From Neoalteromonas facilis (lineage in GTDB: Bacteria; Pseudomonadota; Gammaproteobacteria; Enterobacterales; Alteromonadaceae), in contig NZ_PEAY01000005.1 of NCBI RefSeq assembly GCF_002807665.1, positions 1-64,000 on the forward strand: DNA of 64,000 nucleotides, read 5' to 3'. The notes under the pieces are model-generated. The model was not told the DNA's origin, ran no database searches, and worked only from the letters and a program-made list of their open reading frames with translations. A program made the translations under genes and the position numbers. The stretch's first letter is position 1. Every line of letters starts with the position of its first letter. This document shows, piece after piece, positions 15,581 through 25,600 of the stretch.

Positions 15581-18180
15581 TTGCTATCTCCTTCGCGTAA
15601 AAAGCGTTGAATCAAACTATTTTCTTCGATGGCAATTGGGTTAACACCTCGTTTTTTCCAAAGTTCTAAATCATCATGACTATTCAATTTAACCAAGCCA
15701 TTTGACAACTCTGATAAAGACTGTTCAACACACCTCCTCGCGTTGATAGATTGCTCATCTAGAGAACAATCTGGCGACAATAACTTGGCTATTCCGTTTG
15801 CAGCCTCTGAAATGTCAAGCACAAATGTCTGATCCTTCAGAATGTAGTAACCACTTTGAATGACGCAATTTCCAAACATTTGAGAATAAAGCTTTCTATA
15901 AATGAATGTTTGCAAATCATACCCTTTCGATAGTCGGCGAAAGCGCTCGTCTGACTTCGATCTTTTGTAGTCTAAAATTAAAACCTTGTTGTCTTTTGCT
16001 AAAACCGCATCACTAAACCCTTTTACTGGGATCCCCCATAATTCTCCGTGGAGCATAAGTTCTGCTTGATCAATCGACCATTTAGTTTCTGCTAACCATT
16101 TGCTGAAAACATCTAGAGCTTTCTTTATGTCTCGACTTAAGTTGATTCTATCCAAACGCCACTCCGGCCCCTTCAAGAATGGAGCTTCTATCTCAATAGC
16201 GTTAAAGAATAATTCTTCGTAGTAACTCTCAATATCCCTATTGCTCTGATACTCTTCAAACAACTCAAACACTTTGTGAGCAACTTTACCTTCCAAATTA
16301 GGATCTAACTTCTGAACCTTCCATGATCTATCTACAATTCCTTGCCGTTCCAGTAGCCAATATAGAGGTGAAATCACAAGTTTTTCGAGGCTACTGGGAG
16401 ATTCAGGCCTTGGGTTACCATCTTTGTCGACGTTTAGATGCAGTAGATTGCGCGAAAAGTTTAAGTCAGCATTAAGTCTATTTTCGCTTGCGATAATAGG
16501 TATCGTTTCCCAAGTGAAAAAGCTATCTTCAAGATCTGAAATTCCGTCAAATAGTGCTTTTGGATTGGCTTCTTTGGGCTCATAAAAACATAGTGTTAAG
16601 TCTAGGGTAATATCTCCTAATTGGATCACTGAACCATCTAAATCGAATTCACATGCAGTAGCGGTAATTGATTTCTTCGCTCTACTGATACTTCGTTTTA
16701 AAATGGACTTTCTCTTATCGAGCTCAGCTCCCAAATGAGCACCCAATCCTAAATCATGGTATTGCTGAAGATCAAAAACCGTACCTTTTATCAAGGCATT
16801 TTGGCTAAGTTGATAGTGACCATCATTCATGTGCATCCAAAATAGGTGGTCTACAGGAAAAGGCAAATCCTCCTCAGAATTAACCGCTAGCACCGCATCC
16901 AGATAAAAGCCTTTTTCGTCAGAGAGCGTTAAACTTTTAGCTTGTATTTTATTCAGCAATTTCGCACGTAGTTCATCAAATGAATGTTCAAAAGGCTCTT
17001 GATTGAGCTCCAAAATCGAATCGACTAACCGTTCCCAACGCGCATTAGTCATACCCGACTGATTATTATTACTCAAAAATGAACCAACATCGTTTAGCCA
17101 ACTTTTCAGTAAAGAAAGATCTTGGAAAGATTTAGTCAGACTATCGTAGAGTCCCGGTGCTATCTCATCTGCAATTTCTTTTGAGGCGCTATCTAGATTG
17201 AGAATACGTTCGAGTTTATTTGATGATGACCAAGGCATAAGAGGGTTACTTATCACAGATTTCAATGCCATTGGAGGTGCATTGTCATCTTGCAAACTTA
17301 TTAGGTCTCTTAAGAGTTGACTCTGCCAATCATAAACTTCCTCTCCCATCGGGAAATTGCTTATACAAACGCCTCTCTTTTGAAGAGCCATCACAAGAAA
17401 GTGCAAGTGTTTCATTTCTTTCGGATAAATAATGGCTATCTGCGATGCGTCTGTACCGGTACTGATTAACGAGGCAATTCGATTTGCTAAAACTTCAGCT
17501 TCTTCTTGCTGGTCTCTGCATGAAATGGCATAAAATTGCTCAGGTTTTGTAACAGTGCAATCTTGTACAAACAAACTATTTGCAACCTCATTGAATTGAG
17601 GTCCGCCTATCTCACTCATTTTCAAAAAAGCATCTTGAATTTCCTGTGAAGGGACTTGGCCCCCATCTGTAAGTCTATGCACTACATCCTTTTGCCATGG
17701 ATAAAGATGGACATTTTGATGTGTATGCAGAATAAGGTTTGCCAAAGACTCATTAAGAGGAATTGAAAACCAATCAAGAGAAATTTGATAGCTTCTGGGT
17801 TTGCTGGACAACGAGTTTATTAATCTAACAATATCGTTGAAATATCTCTGAGTTCGGTCATCGATATTCATAATTGGATTAACGGTTTGAGCGAGTGGTA
17901 ACCCATTAAGGACTAAAGAAATAGTCTCAGATAATGTCCGAATTACACTCTCTTCATCGACTCGTATGGACTTTGACCAGAATGCATCCGTAAGCATAAC
18001 GGCCTTTCTACGTAATTCTTCATCAAACTCATCTAAAGGCTCATCAAGGATCCAAAGCTCCTTTAGTACTTCTAGCAATGCATTGTAATTACCGACCTTA
18101 ACATTAAATACTTTTGAGTTAGCGAGTTCTCTTCTGACAAAATTGGCAGCAACAGGATCTGATACTAAAACAAATTCCAT
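15577..18180 (-). CDS. AddB-like PD-(D/E)xK nuclease subunit
   Basis: The 867-aa protein ends in a RecB-like nuclease domain: GFSDAVLA supplies the first Asp, LILDYKRS the D-x-K pair, and QTFIYRKLY the Gln-xxx-Tyr motif of AddB/RecB nucleases. The body resembles the inactive-helicase half of AddB; no intact Walker A was seen. I did not see the four-cysteine iron-sulfur cluster of Bacillus AddB. GGAG precedes the ATG. It is translationally coupled to the AddA-like gene. Both subunits therefore appear to carry a nuclease, as in AddAB. Confidence 0.75.
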   Translation of the reverse strand: MEFVLVSDPVAANFVRRELANSKVFNVKVGNYNALLEVLKELWILDEPLDEFDEELRRKAVMLTDAFWSKSIRVDEESVIRTLSETISLVLNGLPLAQTVNPIMNIDDRTQRYFNDIVRLINSLSSKPRSYQISLDWFSIPLNESLANLILHTHQNVHLYPWQKDVVHRLTDGGQVPSQEIQDAFLKMSEIGGPQFNEVANSLFVQDCTVTKPEQFYAISCRDQQEEAEVLANRIASLISTGTDASQIAIIYPKEMKHLHFLVMALQKRGVCISNFPMGEEVYDWQSQLLRDLISLQDDNAPPMALKSVISNPLMPWSSSNKLERILNLDSASKEIADEIAPGLYDSLTKSFQDLSLLKSWLNDVGSFLSNNNQSGMTNARWERLVDSILELNQEPFEHSFDELRAKLLNKIQAKSLTLSDEKGFYLDAVLAVNSEEDLPFPVDHLFWMHMNDGHYQLSQNALIKGTVFDLQQYHDLGLGAHLGAELDKRKSILKRSISRAKKSITATACEFDLDGSVIQLGDITLDLTLCFYEPKEANPKALFDGISDLEDSFFTWETIPIIASENRLNADLNFSRNLLHLNVDKDGNPRPESPSSLEKLVISPLYWLLERQGIVDRSWKVQKLDPNLEGKVAHKVFELFEEYQSNRDIESYYEELFFNAIEIEAPFLKGPEWRLDRINLSRDIKKALDVFSKWLAETKWSIDQAELMLHGELWGIPVKGFSDAVLAKDNKVLILDYKRSKSDERFRRLSKGYDLQTFIYRKLYSQMFGNCVIQSGYYILKDQTFVLDISEAANGIAKLLSPDCSLDEQSINARRCVEQSLSELSNGLVKLNSHDDLELWKKRGVNPIAIEENSLIQRFLREGDSK

Positions 18181-18255
18181 ACTAGATATGACTCCTTAAA
18201 TAAGCCGCATATTCTTTCCTTGAACATACTGTTGTAGAGGAATAACGCCTCACAA

Positions 18256-18519
18256 TCAACATATAGCGTCCCCATTGACAGGCTCGGCAACGATAACTAA
18301 CGCTTTAATTGATGGCTTTATCTTATATTCAATAACCCTAAATGGATGTCCATCAAACATAATCTCTGATATGAATTTGTTGTCCGATACTAGCGCTAAT
18401 ATCTCCTTGGACTGCATAAATCTGGGTGCTATAGAGCCGCCAAATTTTTTAAATTCAACATGAACTTTAATATCTCCAGAGTTAGAGAACATTTCTAAGT
18501 ATTCTTTAAACTTAAGCAT
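18256..18519 (-). CDS. Hypothetical 87-aa protein upstream of the AddAB-like genes
   Basis: A small soluble protein (MLKFKEYLEMFSNSGDIKVHVEF...) with alternating strands and a helix, and a good AGGATT ribosome-binding site. No family recognised. It lies 75 bp ahead of the AddB-like gene and after the WYL regulator, so it is probably part of the same transcript. Confidence 0.55.
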   Translation of the reverse strand: MLKFKEYLEMFSNSGDIKVHVEFKKFGGSIAPRFMQSKEILALVSDNKFISEIMFDGHPFRVIEYKIKPSIKALVIVAEPVNGDAIC

Positions 18520-18660
18520 GTTAATCCTATCGTTTCAGCAATCCGCTCTTCATGATGAGACTAAGATTAAACTCTAAAAGCGTCACATTGTGACGCAATT
18601 GAAAATAAAACTCGCTGCCAAAGAGTTTGGAAGTAATGACGCCAAATTTCTTGAAGGAGA

Positions 18661-19665
18661 TTAGGAATAACTCTCTAGTCCAATGACTAGTAAACGTTTG
18701 ACCTCATCTTTCAACATTTTAGGAGACAAGACTTTAATCATGTTTGCCCGACCAACTAGCCACCACAGCATCTCATCGGTGATCAATGCTTTGGCTCGTA
18801 CCATGTAAGTACCATCTTGATCGCTCAAAATATGTTGATCTTCTCCTATCTTCGTTTCATTAAAGTAAAAAATGAACTCGTCTTTAACCGCTAACTCTAT
18901 GGTTTCTAAATTGGTACTTCTTGGATAATCAAACATTCCTTGCTGCTCTGCGTAATGGGCCAAAGAAAAATCCTTATTTATCGCGGCAGACTCGCTTAGT
19001 AATTCAATAGAAATAAATCTATTTACGAAGTATTGCTTAACATCTCCCTTCTCATTCATCGCAACTAAGTAGATCCTAGCCCCCTTTACAGCTATCCCTA
19101 GGGGAGACAACACATAGCACTTGGGATTTCCGTTTCTGCGGTTGTATACAGCTTTGAATTTGTGCTGCTGGAAAACAGCTTGATATATAGACGCTAAGAT
19201 ATCTGGTTCGGCTGTAACATGATGAAAAAACGGCCCCGAATTGATATGAAGAATTTTGTCTCTCCAACCGTTTGCTTTAGAAGCCTGTGAATCGAGGATC
19301 CTCTCTGCACTATCAAAATACGGCTGTAGATCATTCAACAAGTGAGGAGGCAATAGAGGTGACAAATATTTTTGAGCTAAATGGAAAGTCAGTGCTACAT
19401 TGCTCGACATAGCTGGCAACGTTAAAAAAGCACATGATGTTGGCCAAAACCATGCGTGTTTTTTACCTATAGATTCATGTGTTATAGGGAAAAGTGACAT
19501 CGAAGAAAGAAAGTTAAGATCGCGTTGTATCATTCTCAGACTTGCATAAATACCGTCGTCTTCAAGTGATGCTTTTAACTCCTTCACCGTGACCGTCTGA
19601 GGGAAACGAGGAATCTTGCTCAAGATAAACCAAAATCGATTCATAGCTTCATGCGAACTAGACAT
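18661..19665 (-). CDS. WYL-domain transcriptional regulator with winged helix
   Basis: The 334-aa protein has an N-terminal winged helix (about 15-65: VTVKELKASLEDDGIYASLRMIQRDLNFLSS split over the usual DeoR-like pattern) and a WYL domain around residues 155-235, with YNRRNGNPKCYVLSPLGIAVKG, then RIYLVAMNEKGDVKQYFVNRF. GAGGGAG precedes the ATG. It is the first gene of the minus-strand run with the AddAB-like pair and endonuclease. WYL regulators often repress adjacent defence genes until a DNA-damage or nucleic-acid cue appears; that role is inferred. Confidence 0.82.
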   Translation of the reverse strand: MSSSHEAMNRFWFILSKIPRFPQTVTVKELKASLEDDGIYASLRMIQRDLNFLSSMSLFPITHESIGKKHAWFWPTSCAFLTLPAMSSNVALTFHLAQKYLSPLLPPHLLNDLQPYFDSAERILDSQASKANGWRDKILHINSGPFFHHVTAEPDILASIYQAVFQQHKFKAVYNRRNGNPKCYVLSPLGIAVKGARIYLVAMNEKGDVKQYFVNRFISIELLSESAAINKDFSLAHYAEQQGMFDYPRSTNLETIELAVKDEFIFYFNETKIGEDQHILSDQDGTYMVRAKALITDEMLWWLVGRANMIKVLSPKMLKDEVKRLLVIGLESYS

Positions 19666-19770
19666 GTTAACTCCCTCTAATATTTTTCTTCATTGTTTGC
19701 CGCTTCCTGCACGTCCGATTAAAGTTCACTTAATTAGTCTTTAAGGTCCGCACATTAAGAAACCTGGCTT

Positions 19771-19880
19771 AATGACCATTTAAATAGACTTAATTAGAAT
19801 ACACCTGTTCCACATGACTACGTTATGGGCATCCCATAATAGACAGCAATAAGTCCATTAAGATTGACCTAATGGCCATT
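19771..19880. promoter_or_regulatory. Paired palindromic sites between the WYL gene and hipB
   Basis: The perfect palindrome AATGGCCATT (19871-19880) and a one-base variant AATGACCATT (19771-19780) lie exactly 100 bp apart in the divergent gap. They share flanking TAA and TT. They may be operators for the WYL regulator or for HipB. The remaining gap is A+T-rich with several TTAATTA motifs. Confidence 0.4.
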
Positions 19881-19922
19881 CTTCGCTACCTTCAACACAA
19901 AATACCAATTTAATATACTTTT

Positions 19923-20240
19923 ATGAAGCGCAGAGGCGGAAAAGCAGTCAAACCAAATCCTATGCCTGATTTGACAGGCATGTTTTCCACAGGGCTTCTT
20001 GGCAAAGCGATTGCTGCTAAACGAACTGGCATGAAGCTACGCTTGATTGATGTCGCAACGACGCTTTCTATATCAAAACAAACATTAGTTAAAATTGAGA
20101 AAGGCGACGATAAGGTTAATTTTGCGATTTTACTAAAAGTCATGGAGTACTTAGGGCTCTCATTTCAAATAATTTCTGATGACTTAACTGACTCGCAAGA
20201 AAAAGTAAGTGACGAGGCTATACAAGATGACTGGTTCTAA
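19923..20240 (+). CDS. hipB: HipB-like antitoxin/repressor
   Basis: The 105-aa protein contains an Xre-type helix-turn-helix (about residues 27-85: IAAKRTGMKLRLIDVATTLSISKQTLVKIEKG split across helices) and a short acidic tail ending DDWF. In HipAB modules HipB binds and neutralises the kinase and represses the promoter. The gene overlaps the hipA start by 14 bp, indicating coupled translation. The divergent WYL gene shares its upstream region. Confidence 0.8.
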   Translation: MKRRGGKAVKPNPMPDLTGMFSTGLLGKAIAAKRTGMKLRLIDVATTLSISKQTLVKIEKGDDKVNFAILLKVMEYLGLSFQIISDDLTDSQEKVSDEAIQDDWF

Positions 20241-21609
20241 TTCATTAGATGTATTCATTGGCACTCGACTAAACAAAATAGCTACCCTGACTTTAGAATC
20301 TGCAACAGAATCTGAAATGTCACTGGTATATGAGCCGGGCTGGGTGAAAGAAGGCTTTGCATTTTCTCCTCATCTCCCCTTAGATGGAAAGTTCGACAGC
20401 AGAGCTGTTCGTAACTTTATTCAAAACCTTCTACCTGAAGGTCGCGGATTAGAGGAAATTACGTCCAATACAACTGTTTCAAAAAACAACGCCTTTGGTC
20501 TCATTAGAGTTATTGGTGCCGATACATCAGGGGCCATCTCATTTCGCCCTTTTAAATCTCCCCCTGTGGAAACGTCATTTCGAGCCGTATCAAAAGAAGA
20601 GCTGTCAGACAGGCTCAAGAAATTCAAATCAAGTGCAGCTTCGCTATCACAATGGGATGGAACGACTCGATTATCGGTTGCAGGCGTGCAAGATAAACTC
20701 AACTTTCTTGAGAGAAATGGTGAACTTGGGTTCGGAGAAGGTAACTTATGTTCAAATCGCATTTTTAAATTCGAAACCGGAAAGGTCCCTTTTATAGCCG
20801 TTAATGAGTTTTTCACCATGGCGTTGGCAAAAGAAGCAGGATTAGAGATTCCCCATATCGAACTCCGTGATTACGGTGGTGTAAGGACATTCGTGATAGA
20901 TCGCTTTGACCGCCAATGGACGCCTGACAAAGATGTAGTATTGCGACGACACGTAATTGATGGGTGTCAAGCGATAAACTTACCACCTTCTTATAAGTAT
21001 GAGAGACAACATGGTGATAGCGGAGATGGTGCATTCATTAGAGATGGCGCCTCATTTCCAAAGCTTTTCGGCATCAAAACATCGAATCAAGCAGCATACA
21101 AAACATCACTCATCAGATGGCTGATATTCAATGTGTTAAATCGAAACTATGATGCACACGGAAAAAACATTAGCTTTTTTATCAACCGTGCGGGAATGAA
21201 ACTAACGCCATTTTATGATTTAGTTAACATAGAAGCTCTGCTATGCGAGGTTGAAAAACAAAGTGGGGGAAATGCTAGTGAAGAAGCTGCACTTCGCAGC
21301 TATGCCATGTCCATCGGAGAGTATGAGCAGGGTGAGAAAGGTAATTTCACAAACCCTATTACCGCCTATGCATTAGCTGATTTTGCATCTTCCTTTGCTA
21401 TAAGCCCTGAACGCCTTCACCTGCTCATTACTCAACTAATAAGCAAAGTAGAGCTGGGGATCGAAAAAGCCAAGAGCCTAACCTTAAAATATGACCTTTC
21501 AGATCAAGAAAGCAAACATGTCGAACTCTGTGTCAGCATCGTTCAAAAGGCCATTGAGGAGTTAAAAGAAGAATCAAAGCAGATCACAGAAATGTTTCAA
21601 TTAATCTAA
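20227..21609 (+). CDS. hipA: HipA-like serine/threonine kinase toxin
   Basis: The 460-aa protein has the HipA architecture: N-terminal subdomain with NLLPEGRGLEE, a Gly-rich region DTSGAISFRP, SVAGVQDKL ahead of the ATP site, then the kinase catalytic motif NYDAHGKNISF (catalytic Asp and Asn) and LTPFYDLVN (metal-binding Asp). HipA phosphorylates glutamyl-tRNA synthetase in E. coli and causes growth arrest; the substrate here is unknown. I chose the ATG giving MTGSNSLDVF; a GTG-like start six codons earlier is possible. Catalytic residues look intact. Confidence 0.85.
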   Translation: MTGSNSLDVFIGTRLNKIATLTLESATESEMSLVYEPGWVKEGFAFSPHLPLDGKFDSRAVRNFIQNLLPEGRGLEEITSNTTVSKNNAFGLIRVIGADTSGAISFRPFKSPPVETSFRAVSKEELSDRLKKFKSSAASLSQWDGTTRLSVAGVQDKLNFLERNGELGFGEGNLCSNRIFKFETGKVPFIAVNEFFTMALAKEAGLEIPHIELRDYGGVRTFVIDRFDRQWTPDKDVVLRRHVIDGCQAINLPPSYKYERQHGDSGDGAFIRDGASFPKLFGIKTSNQAAYKTSLIRWLIFNVLNRNYDAHGKNISFFINRAGMKLTPFYDLVNIEALLCEVEKQSGGNASEEAALRSYAMSIGEYEQGEKGNFTNPITAYALADFASSFAISPERLHLLITQLISKVELGIEKAKSLTLKYDLSDQESKHVELCVSIVQKAIEELKEESKQITEMFQLI

Positions 21610-21682
21610 TTTAATACCTCTCAACTACGCTCAACAAGTCCGCATAAAGTGAAGTTGATGGACAAATTTATAGAGAGACAAG

Positions 21683-21844
21683 CTACTGACTTTTGTCTGC
21701 GTTAGGAGTGAATCGGAAATATCGTCGGCCTGTTTCCTTATCAACAGGACATATAACCTCTGTTAATAGAGCCAACACTAAAGGTCCAAGCAACATTACG
21801 ACTAGCCCGTAAACTTTCCATGCAGCAACATGCTCAACCCACAT
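21683..21844 (-). CDS. Small single-span membrane protein (53 aa)
   Basis: An unannotated-size gene: ATG preceded by GGAG, coding MWVEHVAAWKVYG, then a hydrophobic helix (LVVMLLGPLVLALLTEV) and a polar tail (CPVDKETGRRYFRFTPN). Composition and topology are coding-like. No family recognised. A second small gene lies 24 bp upstream on the same strand. Confidence 0.5.
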   Translation of the reverse strand: MWVEHVAAWKVYGLVVMLLGPLVLALLTEVICPVDKETGRRYFRFTPNADKSQ

Positions 21845-21868
21845 GCCGATAAACTCCTAGGTTTAAGG

Positions 21869-22054
21869 TCAATAGCCCAAAACCCGAATTGACTCTCCAT
21901 CGCCTAACGTCTCATAGGTCCAATTATTCTTTTCACAGCGCAGAGTAAAACGCTCAGCATCCAGCTGTTGGTCTTCTGTTAATACACCCCTCATTAACAA
22001 GGTGCTCAAAGATGTCCATAAATTCGATGATTTAATTGTGAATATTTCATTCAT
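21869..22054 (-). CDS. Hypothetical 61-aa protein
   Basis: A GAGGTG ribosome-binding site lies 6 bases before the ATG giving MNEIFTIKSSNLW. An upstream in-frame ATG would add a hydrophobic segment but has no ribosome-binding site. The product is soluble with one Cys and three Trp/Tyr residues near the end; unknown function. It and the next small gene occupy part of the 1-kb gap between hipA and the giant recombinase; the rest (22200-22470) shows no gene. Confidence 0.45.
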   Translation of the reverse strand: MNEIFTIKSSNLWTSLSTLLMRGVLTEDQQLDAERFTLRCEKNNWTYETLGDGESIRVLGY

Positions 22055-22476
22055 TTTCTTCACCTCTGAGATTAAGGATAACCCAAAGATCACAGTAAAA
22101 AAGATGAAATTTCGCTTGATTTTCGAACTCGCCATTAAAGCATTGAGTAATAAAGAATTAAATTTTTCACTCAGGCTTGGCAGCGAAGTTAACTCGTAAC
22201 GTCATCCCTACGAATGACCAAATTAAACATATCCAATTGATAATTATAGCTTTATCAGGCTTTCAATGCCGACTCGAATAATTAGCAAACTCTCTACTTC
22301 CATCGGTTTTTCTCTTGATTGCGAAAAAATTTCGGTTTCACCGCCAGTAAAGTGAAAAAAGTTCGCATTACTAATCTAAGGCCGCCAATGAAAGCAAATT
22401 GATGTTCAAAGAAAAAGCGTGGGGCCGGGAAAAAACCTGCGTCTACCAAAAATATTGACGTTTATTTGAGGTAACG

Positions 22477-22527
22477 TTGAAAAAAGCACTAAGCGAAGCC
22501 CAACTAGAAAATTATTTAACAAGCTAA
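22477..22527 (+). CDS. Tiny leader ORF (16 aa) ahead of the recombinase
   Basis: A TTG codon behind GAGG opens a 16-codon frame (MKKALSEAQLENYLTS) whose TAA overlaps the ATG of the next small ORF as TAATG. The chain of overlaps suggests a coupled leader, but so short a frame may be chance. Confidence 0.25.
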   Translation: MKKALSEAQLENYLTS

Positions 22528-22634
22528 TGGTAAAAGAGAGTTTATTCGGAAAGCAATGCGATGAGGACGACGAAAAGCAATCAGTCAGATTTAGTGGGGT
22601 ACTCAAAGTACTCGATTTGCCGGGGGGTTTATGA
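22527..22634 (+). CDS. 35-aa ORF overlapping the giant recombinase start
   Basis: The frame MVKESLFGKQCDEDDEKQ... ends in TGA that overlaps the ATG of the 1743-aa gene (ATGA). The last codons contain CCGGGGGG, which also provides the ribosome-binding site of the big gene, so reading this ORF would feed ribosomes to the recombinase. No family recognised. Confidence 0.4.
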   Translation: MVKESLFGKQCDEDDEKQSVRFSGVLKVLDLPGGL

Positions 22635-25600
22635 CCAACTTTCGTGATCGGCTGATCCTGCCTTTGTCGCATTATGCAGCCCCGGAATATAAAAAAGTGT
22701 TAGATAAACTAGAAGATACGCTAGGAATTGATCATCATTTTAAAGGTCGTTTTATTCTGGCTGAGCGACTAATTGAGTTGTTCAGCTTTGACTTAAACCA
22801 TTCTGAATCGCTTCAATCGATAAAAAAAGAGACGCTTTGTGCATTAAAAAGTGTGTTAGAAGATGATCAGTATAGTACGCCCCCGACGCACTCCTACAAT
22901 AAACAAAATCTAATTAGTGGTACTAAAATACGCTATCCAGTTCCGGCCTTAATTTTCGCGAAACTCGAACTAATAGGGGACTCTAAACATAAATATGAGT
23001 TGGGACTGACGAAATTACTCTGTGACTTACTTTGCGCCTCAATATTTCGACACAACTTAGAACTTGTGAACTTCGCATACGATATACGCTCGTTTATCAG
23101 TGACAGAGCATGCTCGCCTCTCCCCCTCGCGTGGTATGCCCAAATAGGCTGCGATAGGGAAGATTTAAATAAAGCTATTGATAAAGCGAATAGAGCAACA
23201 GAAAACGGCAACCTTAATAGCAAGGAAAAAAGGTTCATCAAAGTTCTTATAAGGCTATTTGACGTTCATCTCGAAATTCTGTCACAAAGCGATGCCCCCC
23301 AAAATGGCCTCCTCGACAATTCAAAAGGAAGCGAAATTGATCACGAAAAAAGTTCTAAGCATTGGATACAGAAGTGTCAATTTCTAACGCCGAATGACTA
23401 TAGAAGATTAACTGCCATTGAAAGAAAACACTTTGTAAGTGCATTAGTCTCGGCGTTAAAGGGCGACTGTGATTCTGAACGAAATTCAGCCGGCTTATTA
23501 TTTATCTCGTATTTAACAGGTCAATATCTTGAGGATGTATTTAACTTTAAAAAAAGCACTACGGGTGAAATCACAGAGCATGGTCTTTATAGAAGAAAAA
23601 TTAGTAGGCCTGTTGATGGTTACACACCAGATTTTAAGACACCTTCCCAACTCGCAGTTGCAGATGAAGTGTTATTACCTTTCCCTGAGTTTCTGCAAGA
23701 ATGGCTTGCTCACATTCCCGTTCGAAAACAATGCATTCTAAATAGCTTATTCAAAGGCAAAGAGGACGCAACCGAAGGTATTAAAAGGTTACTCCGAAAG
23801 ATTCGCAAATTTCCTCAATGTCAGCGGATCAAAATGGACAAAGTACCAGCTGCCCTGCATCTAGAACTTCAGCTACTTTATAGGGATGAGAGTCTAAGCT
23901 TTTTGCTGGCAAGTAAACCTTCGCAGGCACACGCATATCTTGGTTACTATGTTTCTCATGAAATACAAAGACTTAAAGAGGCATATAATAAGGCCACGCA
24001 GAACCTTTTAACTGAAGATTTCTATGTACCGTCAGATCCAAACCCACTTAGCGAAAGTTGCGACGCCAAAATAGTCACGCTTCCTCACCCGTCGAGAAAC
24101 GACATCGATTGTCTAAGAAAGTCAATTCTTAATGAAATCTCGTTGGCCAAAGACTGCAAAAATATCATCGAGATACATAATCGATATACTGACTATTGTC
24201 TGTCCTTGTTGTTTTTGGCCACAGGGCATCGCCCCGTCGAAGATCCGTTTGGCAGCCTAGAGCAAATCGATTTAGAGAATGGCCTAATCGCCATTTCAGA
24301 CAAATCAACTTCTGCTTCTTCGATTTGGCGCATTGCGGCGCTTAGCAATTCAGCTGTTAAACAAGTCGAGTATTATCTTTCGTATCTAAAAGCGCTTCCG
24401 AGCAAGTTGTTTGAAAATCAAGCTCTCAGAAATCTGGCCCATAAACTTGAAGCAGCTTTAAGCGAGAAGAGCTCAAATTTCCCACTTTTCTTTTACTTAG
24501 ATGATGCTAACCCACATCAATTTATCTCAATTACACAAAAAATATTAAAGGAACAATTTAAGAATTACTGGCGATGGCCTGTTAATTTCACTAGGCATAT
24601 TCTAGCCACAGAGCTCATGAAATTATTACCCAGCGGTGATCTGGTTAAAATTCAACTGGGTCACATATACGGCCCCCAGCACCCTTTTGGCGTTCGCTCA
24701 ACTATCTCTTGTCTTGATGCACTTAATATTATTAGGCCTTGTATAGAATCATTCTTACTCGAACACGATTGGAGGCCAATTGTAAGTCCTATACGTAAAA
24801 CGACATCTTTACCTAAGCTCGCGCAGCCAATCCAAGATCCCAAACGGAAACTCGGCTATGAAAAGCGACAAAAAGTAAGCGAGATGAACAAGGCAGCCGC
24901 CAGACATCACTTAAAGCAAACAATAGTCGAGCATTTTCACAAACGAAAAATCAGTCAACTTAACGTTGATGAATTGACGTTTTTAGAAGAGCTTTATGTA
25001 ACAAAAAGGGACAAACAGAAATTAACACAACGCTGCTTAGCGAAGATCCGCAAAGAGTTGGCGCTAAGACTTTCAAAAACACGCGAATTTGCCAGCGCTC
25101 GTTCTGAGGCAACTCCATTTTCTGCCTTAACACTTAAATATTACGCCGACGCCCAAAGCTTAAGATCTCAATTTTTGTCCTATCTCAACAAACAATCTCT
25201 GAGTGATATTGAACTTTACACTCGTCTCGCTGAGATAACAGTTTCTGCAGCCTTGTTGGGGGGGATGTCTTATGAACCTTTTATACAAAGGCTCCCTTCG
25301 ATGTTAAACACGTCTCTATTTAAGATAGATGACAGTATCATCATCGATTTTACGCAATGCTCTGATGACCCGGAATATCGTTATCAGTGGAGCGCTGACG
25401 CCATAACTTCCGGCCTAATCCTCGCATATCTAAAAATAACTAACGGAAAGTCCTATCGATTCTCAACGTCAAAATTTACTAAAGCGTTATCTCAACTTTT
25501 ATTGTCTCTACACGTAAAGGCTAATTATCCCAGTTCTTACCTCGCTCATTCAGCGAACTGCCTTGCCATCATAGAGCTGCCAGGATGCTTACGAGGCTAT

